Assembly: GCA_030386875.1 (NCBI GenBank) | Contig: CM059571.1 | Span: 27,832,355 to 27,896,354 of the forward strand | Reading direction: 5' to 3' | DNA: 64,000 nucleotides | DNA from: Morinoia aosen | Taxonomy: Eukaryota > Arthropoda > Malacostraca > Amphipoda > Talitridae | Part shown: positions 56,607 through 64,000 of the stretch, piece by piece | Layout of the letters: the number at the start of each line of letters is the position of its first letter | Numbering within the stretch: position 1 is the first letter of the stretch | Notes under the pieces: generated by a model | What the model saw: only the letters and a program-made list of their open reading frames with translations | What the model was told of the DNA's origin: nothing | Database searches by the model: none | Made by a program: the position numbers and the translations under genes

Positions 56607-56873
56607 TTATGGCTCCTGATTTATCCTCGGCGGCCTCCCTCGCGATATAGCGCGCATAAAATCCTCGCGCTGTGCGACAGTTAGTACCTTCACCTGCTTC
56701 TTTAGGTGGTAAAGCACTGTCGCTAGCCCCATTGTCACTAATATAAGCAACATCAGGACTATATCCGTCACGTTATCCGGCAACAGCTCCATTCGGGTGA
56801 CGGAATTGTCCCGCACCCATTGCTCGTTCACGTTGGACGAATGTGTAGACAAGGCGTTCACCAAGGTGTCCAC
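56607..56873 (-). pseudogene. C-terminal, membrane-spanning part of an env-like protein
   Basis: About 88 codons with a Cys-rich start just upstream, a WVRDNSV motif, one hydrophobic helix (DIVLMLLILVTMGLATVLYH, residues about 36-55) and a basic, short cytoplasmic tail. Its position after integrase and before the presumed 3' end is that of env in errantivirus-like Gypsy elements. The surface part and most of the ectodomain are missing, so it could not make a functional glycoprotein. Identity as env is inferred from position and topology. Confidence 0.5.
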
Positions 56874-57329
56874 ATCGATTGAGCATCGATTGCATTTGGC
56901 AGTCGGAGAATCCGCTCAATATTAAAATATGTCAATTCAGCGACACCTCCAGACTATGAATTCAACGTTGTAAGCGAATTTGGATCAAGCAAATAAAGCG
57001 ACTTAGAGACAAGGGTGATCAACCCTCAAGGTTAAACCAGACAGTTACACATTCCTTTTAACCTCAGGGTAACCTCCAGTATTATGCCAGATTAACCTAA
57101 GCAACGCGGTACAAACCGTTGTAAACATAACACATAACATATAATATACGGGTTACTGGGAATGTTATGAACACAACGCAGATTAACGCAGCAAAACTCC
57201 TTAACCTATGATTATTAACCTTAACGCAATTGTTGAACAAGGGTAACATATTAAATCGTAACTCGTCGAATCGTTGCGCCGTCAAACGTTAATGGTATGA
57301 ACGTAACAGAAGGAACTTGTCATTTTAAC

Positions 57330-58274
57330 TCACAGTTTTACCTTCCTCAAGGGTAACAAGTGATTAAGGTTACTCTTATAAATTTTGGAACCAATTTTAA
57401 CCTCAGCCCAATTACGCTTGACCTTTTGAACCACAGTCGGACCAAGCCAAGTCAGCTCTAATTTATGTTTTTTGTCGTGATTTTTCAAAAGAACACGATC
57501 GCCAACGTTCACGTCCTTATCACGTCGTTTGATGTTTCTATACAGATTTCTCTCTGTCGTATTATTTATAATCTAGTTTCTAATATTTTCTACTGTCCGG
57601 GCGGCTTCTTTTGCCCGAAAGTTTACCAAATCCAATTCTTCATCATAACTATAAGTCACAGAATCAAAATTCTCGGATTGATAGTATGCACATGTGTCTC
57701 GATTAAACATTACGAAACTAGGGGTTTCGCCTAAAGTAGAATTCAATGCGTTGTTTAGTGCATTTTCAACGACCTCGAGCATCTGATCCCAGTCTGCATG
57801 AGGGAGCGAATTTACATATAATTTAAGTAGATTGGTTATTTTCCTGTTGTTTCTCTCAACTATAGCGTTGGAATGAGGACTGTACGCTAAAACTTCTTTT
57901 TTAGCGATGGCATGCACATTTGCAAACTGCTTGACCGCCACAGATTTAAATTCTAAAGCGTTATCTGTAATCATAGTTTTGGGAAATCCTAACAAGGAGA
58001 AACAGTTACTAAGACATAAAATTACTGTCTCCGTACGACGATTAGAGATGGCATACAACCTGCAAAACCTAGAAAAAAGATCTATAACAACTAGGATGTA
58101 CTTATTGCCATTATCTGTAACCTTAAGTGGCCCTAGGAGGTCCATAGATACAACCTCAAACGGTTCTTTCGCAATCGGAGCAGTCAAAATTTTAATTGGA
58201 ACAGAAGGTCTCGCTTTAATTAATTTACAAACTTCACAATCTTTCACAAATTTTCGCACAATTGTTTTTTCCAA
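57330..58274 (-). pseudogene. Gypsy integrase with in-frame stop
   Basis: The first part (58274-57573) keeps the second half of the zinc-binding motif (CEVC, residues 13-16; the His pair lies in the preceding frame) and the D,D-35-E core: Asp45 in MDLLGPL, Asp104 in TDNALEF and Glu140 in IVERNNR. A TAG at about 57573 interrupts it. The same frame then continues to 57330 with the C-terminal DNA/chromatin-binding module (VGDRVLLKNHDKK, LELTWLGPTVVQKV). The catalytic triad is intact; the stop and the upstream shift are what disable it. Confidence 0.85.
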
Positions 58275-59845
58275 ATGATTAAAAAATTAAGCTTAAACTT
58301 GAACAATGTGTGCAAGTCATCCGTATGGTACATCGCATGAATAGCTAAAATAGCTTTACCCATCAATGAGTCAGGTACCACTGCTGTAAGAATGGTACTA
58401 GGTCTGTAGTCAATTTGTCTACGTCGATATAGAATGTCATTCAAAATTAAAAACTTCTGTAGGTCTGGAATTTTCGAAACACTACCGTGCAGTAAAGCGT
58501 CCTTAACTTCCATACAAAATGGGTCTTTTTCTTGTTCGTCAATAAATTCCTTTATAGTCCAAGAAATTTCCTCATCTTTTGGTACATAGTCTAGCAGCTT
58601 GGGACGAGTCTCTTTCGCTGCGTCGTCAGCACTGTCTCTAGGCGGCGGGTCAGCTACCTCATGTCTAGTCATGCCTTTTTTCTGTGACCGAGTCTCCACA
58701 ATGCAAACGTCGGATTCAAGCGCGGATTCCAGAGCATCACAAAGCTCTAGTTCTTTAATGGTTAATTTCTCATTGTTTACAGGTAATCTGCTCAGGTAAT
58801 CTGCTACTACATTTTCTTTGCCGGGTAAATATTTAACAACTGGGTCAAATGAATGAACGTTTATACACCAACGTGCAATGTTTGTATCTTCAGGCAGTTT
58901 TTTTGTGAAAAGTGGTGCCAAGGGGCGGTGGTCTGTGTAGACCTTAACAGGGTATCCCGTAATTAGATATTTAAAATATTTTAAAGCCGAAAAAATCGCG
59001 AAAAACTCTTTCTTAGTAGTTGAATATCTCCTCTGGCTAGAATTCAAATTTTTACCACAATAGGCCACAGGTCTCATAATTCGATCACTTGAAACATCTG
59101 TCTGCATTAGGACGGCTCCAATTCCAGAGTTAGACGCGTCCGTAAATACGCTGAAATCCTTAGTGTAGTCAGGATGTCTTAAAACTGTGTCAGACGTCAG
59201 AGCAGATTTGATAAACACAAAACTCTTCTGGCATTCGTCGGTCCACGTATAGTCAACGTCTTTTCGTAACAAATTATACAGAGGGGGAGCTACTTCAGCA
59301 AAATTAGGTAAGAAATTACGAAAATAATTTGCTAAACCTAGAAACTGTTGCAGTTCTTTCACATTAACGGGAGCTCTGCAGTCTTGCAATTTCTGTGAAT
59401 ATTTACATTTAATACCATCTGCGGCAATAATGTGTCCTAAGTATTCAATCTCTTTCTTGAAGAAATGGCATTTTTCAAGCTTTAAAGACAAATTACCGGA
59501 ACGAAGCATCTTAAGTACGTTTCCAATATCAGCCAAATGCTGAATTTTTGTTTTGGAAAATACTAATATATCGTCCAGAAAGACGAATGCTAATTTGCCC
59601 AAGATAGGTGCAAGTGCAGAGGTCATTACTCTCTGAAAAACTCCCGGGCTCGTGCTCAGTCCGAATGGGACTCTTTGAAATTGATATTTACGATAATTAA
59701 CGCTGAAGGCGGTAAACCTCCTACTTTCTTGTTCTAATTCGACCTGATGAAAGGCCGAGCGGAGGTCCAAACTAGTGAACCATGCGTTACCTCCCAAAGT
59801 CGATAATATATCGTCGATCCTAGGTATCGAATAACTTTCTTTCAC
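58244..59845 (-). pseudogene. Gypsy reverse transcriptase and RNase H (533 codons)
   Basis: Includes the RT fingers/palm (SYSIPRIDDIL, WFTSLDLRSAFHQV, FQRVPFGLSTSPGVFQRVM), the catalytic FLDD at residues 89-92 (Tyr of YxDD replaced by Phe), the connection region, and RNase H with TDAS at 235-238 and VYTDHRPL at about 302-309. A sequence with DYLSRLP follows, then the N-terminal part of the integrase zinc finger before the frame is lost near 58285. The upstream RT motif lies in the preceding frame because of a single-base shift in a G run near 59885. Confidence 0.9.
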
Positions 59846-59871
59846 TAATATTTTATTTAGCGCACGGAAAT

Positions 59872-61536
59872 CTATAACGGGACGAAGGTCCCGGATTTTT
59901 TCTTAACCACGATGACAGGAAAATTGAAGTCTGAACTAGAATCTTCAATTATCCCCTGCGAAAGCATGTCCTCCGTAATTTTCATCACCTCTTTCTGATA
60001 TTTGTGGGGAATACGGTAAGGGGCTAAATTTAGTACAGGTGCATCCGGTTTCAACTGAATTCGGTGCTTCATAATATTTGTAACATCTATAGTCTCACCT
60101 TCTAGAGTAACTACATCTCGAAATTCATTTAATAATTTTACTAGAGGTAACTGCATGTCCTCTTCATCACAAGAAACATCATCATTATTTAAACCACGTC
60201 GTGCTTCCTGATTTCTTCCACACGATACACCTACTTGTGTATTAGTTCCCAACTTCTCGTCATCAACTCCCTCGAGAAATTGATTTCTACCGCGAGCGTC
60301 AGCATTCAACCCAAGTTTTCCTTCAGCTATGGTCTTAATTCCACCACCAGCCGTGACAACCTGCATCGTATCCGACACTGCGTCAGAATTTGTTTCAACA
60401 TCATTAGCGTCTCTGAGTGCTGTTTCAACACTCGTCAAATACATTTCGCTCTCAATGTCATCAGCGGCAATTAACTCAATATTGCACAACATCGTATTCT
60501 CGGTTAGATAAATCGCATCTTCTTGTGCATTTAGAACCATCACGGGCACCACACCGTCGTCCTCTATACAAACAATGGAGTCAGCCACAAAGGCGCCATT
60601 TTCTAGACATCTTTTCAAAATCATATACTCTCCTGGAGTTGCTTTCTTAATGAAACCGTACACTACTTTCATTGAGTTACCCGGCACTTCCATCTGAGTG
60701 CAATGAACTATCAACCGCCGTGAGCACTGTCTAGCCTCAGCTGCGGTCACAATTTTTTTCTTCTCTCCGCAGTTACTATTTTTAGCTGGGTGACTGACCC
60801 TCTTTCTCACAATAGCAACATCCGATATCAGGCAGTCGCTGTTCACAATTTTTTTCATTACTGCTTCTCTGCTTAAAATCGGCTCCATTTTTAATTCACA
60901 AAACGGGATTGAAATACCATCCCAATGAAGAGTTCTATTTTTAAAATCGATAGTTGCATTGTTCAGAACATCGCGGCCGAGAATTAGATCGTAATTAAAT
61001 TTAGCCTCTTTTACGATAAGGGCATTAGTTTTTAGTACTTTTTTAGTGCCTGGAATGGTAATAGACAACTCTACTTCTCCGCTAACGCTACTTTTGCCAT
61101 TAATGCCCTTCACCATTAAACGACTAGGCTTAACTTCTTCGTTTAAATTCTTAACCTGCTTGTAACTTATTAGGCATTTTTCTGAACCGCTGTCTAGCAA
61201 GGCACTTAAATACTGATCATTACTTTTTATTATTATTGTGGGTTTGTTGCTTTCTTTAAACGCAAACAAACCAGCGCCTTTTTTATTGAAATTACCTTTT
61301 ACGACACTAGCGGAGAAATAGGCCTCGACTGCTTTGCTTCGTTCATGTCTATCTGCGAGCTCTTTGTCTTGCAATAATTTATACCTATTTTCGCATTTGA
61401 ACAATGGATCAATGAAGGATTTGGTTGTCTCGTTGGTATCTGGACTTTCGACCACAGCTTCTAGATTAACGAGGGTGCTGCTCACCTCGGGCTCAAACAA
61501 AATCAATTTCCTCCTGCTACCATTTCCTGCTACCAT
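59872..61536 (-). pseudogene. Gypsy protease and N-terminal pol (554 codons)
   Basis: An aspartic protease with LLDSGSE at residues 114-119 and ILGRDVL about 70 residues later, the usual flap-end motif of retroviral-type proteases. A long acidic linker with no recognised domain follows, then the RT start (HRIQLKPDAPVLNLAPYRIP, VIVVKKKSG) before the frame shifts. A short run of GGTAGCAGGA-like repeats separates it from gag (61510-61560); an in-frame TAG precedes the ATG, so expression relative to gag would need reinitiation or frameshifting. Confidence 0.85.
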
Positions 61537-61573
61537 TTCCTCCTGCTACCTGCTACCTGTTTCTATTCTTCGC

Positions 61574-63010
61574 TTAAAAATCCCGAGCACCCGGCTCGGC
61601 ATCTGCAAAGTGTACCTCACTCCTTCCGCGCGTTGTACTCCATCTGTTTACATTACCACCGCGTAAACTTCCCGCGGCTCTACAATATTTCACTAAATGG
61701 GCTCCACCACACGCGAAGCATCCTCTCCCATTAAACTGATCTCTCTGTGATCTACCTCTACATTCAAAATGCCCAACCACTGAACGTGAATTGCAAAACG
61801 GGAAGCCTCTTTTTTTACCCGAAGTTTGACTGAAACTAGGACCTGAAACTTGCCCAGAACTAGAACCACTGTCTGTTCTCACGGCGTTGCACTCCAAATA
61901 CCCATTTGCTCGGTCTCCTACGTAACCACTAAATTCTCTCGCTCTCCCACGAGGATTTCGCACCCAGGGTCTGGGACCTGCAATCCTACGTGGCCCCACA
62001 CGATTACTACGCTGGGTTCCGAAATTCCCATAAAGAACTTTACTCTCCTGAAAGGAGTCCTGCGCCTCAACGCAGCCATCCAAATCACTGTTTACATCCG
62101 CTAAATAGCTTTCTCTCTCGTTTCTGACTGTGTGCTGTGACGCGAGAATTTTCTTCGTTTCGGCCTGACCCCTAACAGCGGAAATTAACTTCGCTAAAGG
62201 TTCCTCGGCGGTGCTAAACTGAGTTTCAAAAATTTTCCTGGCGAATGACTCGTCTAATAAAGGCCCCAGAATGGTTAAGGCGAGACTAAAAGACATGCTG
62301 TCCCCTACAAAACGTTTCAGTTCTGCCTGTGTCGTACAAGCCTGATAATAAGGATGTCTTTGCCAACCCAGTGTGGTTGAAGTCAGGATGTTCTCTGTCA
62401 ATTTGCGTATTTTTGAGAAGGACGCTTCTAGTTGGGCTGCCAACGCATTATTTCGTATTAATTGCAATTCATTTAAATCGCATGCCAAGGCGTGTATGGA
62501 TTTTTCGCTGCGGCACACATATATGTCATCCAAAATTTTTACTACTTGATCAAAAGTATAATTTAAATCTGCGTTGACCAGCTTGGTCACCACAGCATTG
62601 AAATCACCTACGTTTTTGTTGGCGGACCTCACCAGGAACTCTTTCTTTCGTTCGTTACTTGTCACGTCTGGAAGCAGGGTCATGTACGCCTTTAAATTTT
62701 GTATGTGCGTACTAAAGGATTTATTCTCTAGGAACTCCGGATCCTGCCCGCGTCTGCGACCTTTAAAAATTGGCAATTCAGCGTTCGTCATTATGGTTCC
62801 TACTGTAGGAGGCATGTTTGCGACTATATCGCGAGCTAATTGAGTCCTATCGTTATTATTACTGGTACTAGCACTAGCACTAGTCGCACTAGGAGTAGTC
62901 ATTGTGGTATTTTGAGTAGTCGTAACCGTAGGAATACTTATTCTGCCACTCTTTGTTATTGTGGGCTCTGTGCGAACGAATTCCGGTTCGCTATCCGAGT
63001 AATCTGACAT
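61574..63010 (-). CDS. Gypsy gag polyprotein (478 codons)
   Basis: Intact frame from ATG, starting MSDYSDSEPEFVRTEP, then a Thr/Ser/Asn-rich region, a helical capsid-like core (about residues 75-300), an Arg/Gly-rich stretch (RGRAREFSGYVGDR) and one zinc knuckle CFACGGAHLVKYC at about 431-443 with spacing C-x2-C-x3-H-x4-C, one residue shorter than the canonical Gag knuckle. A second, degraded knuckle (FCNSRSVVGHFEC) lies upstream. It would package the element's RNA into particles. Confidence 0.85.
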   Translation of the reverse strand: MSDYSDSEPEFVRTEPTITKSGRISIPTVTTTQNTTMTTPSATSASASTSNNNDRTQLARDIVANMPPTVGTIMTNAELPIFKGRRRGQDPEFLENKSFSTHIQNLKAYMTLLPDVTSNERKKEFLVRSANKNVGDFNAVVTKLVNADLNYTFDQVVKILDDIYVCRSEKSIHALACDLNELQLIRNNALAAQLEASFSKIRKLTENILTSTTLGWQRHPYYQACTTQAELKRFVGDSMSFSLALTILGPLLDESFARKIFETQFSTAEEPLAKLISAVRGQAETKKILASQHTVRNERESYLADVNSDLDGCVEAQDSFQESKVLYGNFGTQRSNRVGPRRIAGPRPWVRNPRGRAREFSGYVGDRANGYLECNAVRTDSGSSSGQVSGPSFSQTSGKKRGFPFCNSRSVVGHFECRGRSQRDQFNGRGCFACGGAHLVKYCRAAGSLRGGNVNRWSTTRGRSEVHFADAEPGARDF

Positions 63011-63970
63011 GGATCCTACTACAGAACTTTTTCAAGGATTTTTCCTATTCACAATCAAAGATATGCAAAAATAATGTCACACCTCGCAAAAAAAAGAGAA
63101 AAAAACATCGAAATTCCAAACACACGAGCAATACAAATGAAAATACAATTACACAATCAATCTCCCCCTGGTACTGGAAAGTTAACCTCGAAAAGGATAA
63201 AATTCGCACACTACAGAAAAATTTCCGCAATCTACAGAGAAATTTCCGTACTCTACAGAAAAACTTGTCAACACTCCAGGCACCTTTGGACAGAGCTCCA
63301 ACGCAAAAGCAAAAACAAAACGAAATTCTTTTACTTTTCCAGCACTGGATAACCAAAATCAAGGCGTCTAAACCTTTTATCAACCTTGCTAATCACAACA
63401 GCCAAAATTTACACTTACTCTGGGCATTGAAATGAAATCTGACGTCTGTACAGCTAAATCCAAGGGAAACGCTTCGCAGTCTGACTCTCACTACGTACAG
63501 GAAACGACTGATGCTACTGGTACTGGCAGAGGCAGAGAGCCTTGAGTGCATACCCGCATTTGCGGTAGAGAAAAAAAAATACTCGGGCAGCAACGCTCTC
63601 TGGTACACACGCACTGAAGAAAAAGAATTCAGGAGCACACTTAACTGCGATAAAGAGGAGTAGGGCTGCAAGACGGGTAGACGGTGCAGGGTAGGAAATG
63701 CTCTGGGACACGATGGCTGGGAACGATGCTGAAGAACGTAGTCGTCAATTAAATGGCTTAAAAGAGTGAATCACTGTTAATCACTGTTGAATCGCCACAA
63801 TTAAACCACTGCTACTGTTTATTTAATTTAAATGACAGTTATTGTACGTAATAATGTATTCACATTCAAGTTATTGTTCAAAACAAATGTTTCTTCAGTG
63901 ATCACTCGTTGCTGGGGATGCGCCTATTGTTACTTCGAAGATAATTTCAATATCTTCTCCAGATTCAAAC
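63011..63970. other. Presumed 5' leader of the Gypsy element and adjacent DNA
   Basis: No gene. Three imperfect copies of a ~22-bp unit containing CTACAGAGAAATTTCCG lie at about 63210-63265. Opposite-strand ORFs between 63045 and 63711 are low-complexity shadows. No sequence matching the region below 56545 was found, so the 5' LTR is either beyond the window or not recognisable. Confidence 0.45.
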
Positions 63971-63972
63971 AC

Positions 63973-64000
63973 CAGTATTCTGGTGCGAAATGGTGACCCA
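63973..64000 (+). other. Possible primer-binding-site-like sequence at window end
   Basis: CTGGTGCGAAATGGTGACCC resembles the TGGTG... primer-binding region that follows the 5' LTR of some plus-strand Gypsy elements. The window ends here, so it cannot be tested. Confidence 0.25.

Larger units (their letters stand above)
56545..63010 (-). mobile_element. Ty3/Gypsy retroelement, inactivated, env mostly deleted
   Basis: Minus-strand order is gag (63010-61574), protease and start of pol (61536-59872), reverse transcriptase/RNase H (59845-58244), integrase (58274-57330) and an env-like membrane tail (56873-56607). RT before integrase fixes it as Ty3/Gypsy. Breaks are a one-base shift near 59885, a shift near 58285 and an in-frame TAG near 57573. 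Only about 450 bases lie between integrase and the env-like tail, where intact env genes have well over 1 kb. LTRs were not identified. Confidence 0.85.

Noticed and set aside
56545..64000. Pair of LTRs for the Gypsy element
   Set aside because: I compared sequence below 56545 with sequence above 63010 and found no shared stretch, so no LTR is called.
1..64000. tRNA or rRNA genes
   Set aside because: No cloverleaf-type B-box (GGTTCGANTCC-like) with matching acceptor stem, and no conserved rRNA blocks, were seen on reading.

Overview
This is a stretch of an AT-rich animal genome, most likely an arthropod. There are no operons or ribosome-binding sites, non-coding DNA is long, candidate splice sites flank short open exons, and the transposon mix is typical of arthropods (hAT, Tc1/mariner, PIF/Harbinger, a piggyBac-like end, Ty3/Gypsy, foldback MITEs). 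Degenerate TTAGG-like tracts also fit. I cannot name the species. No rRNA, tRNA or CRISPR array was recognised.

Layout. 1-5.5 kb: a 3.9-kb hAT-like foldback element (824-4769, 8-bp target duplication) built from inverted arrays of an ~88-bp unit with smaller inverted-repeat elements nested inside. 5.8-8.1 kb: three minus-strand candidate exons whose first product looks like a mitochondrial targeting peptide, with a MITE (6575-7121) in an intron. 8.9-12.5 kb: a 12-bp minisatellite, a dispersed repeat and Tc1/mariner fragments. 14-36 kb: non-coding DNA holding a degraded hAT transposase (16.2-19.7 kb), a Tc1 remnant (20.6-22.1 kb), three hAT-type MITEs, a MITE with a nested 248-bp duplication (28.1-29.4 kb) and a few plus-strand candidate host exons (14.0, 31.3 and 34.2 kb). 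36.6-39.6 kb: a mariner-like element carrying a nested 1.6-kb palindromic Tc1-like element. 39.9-41.6 kb: a broken transposon-type ORF of unknown superfamily. 42-48 kb: single hypothetical ORFs and possible exons. 48.9-51.4 kb: a PIF/Harbinger element with a truncated transposase. 51.6-53.9 kb: a degenerate ~175-bp tandem repeat split by a MITE that carries a TTAA-flanked foldback element. 54.2-54.6 kb: telomere-like tract and piggyBac-like terminus. 56.6-63.0 kb: a minus-strand Ty3/Gypsy retroelement (gag, protease, reverse transcriptase/RNase H, integrase, an env-like membrane tail) inactivated by small lesions. The last bases resemble a primer-binding site.

The best-supported recurring structure is a MITE family present in four copies (3832, 6575, 28117, 52127). 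All begin GGTRAAT and end ATTTACC; three are flanked by 8-bp duplications, and larger copies carry different inserted payloads. Few host genes can be proved from sequence alone. Candidate exons are based on splice-site, phase and ORF agreement only and should be tested with RNA data.
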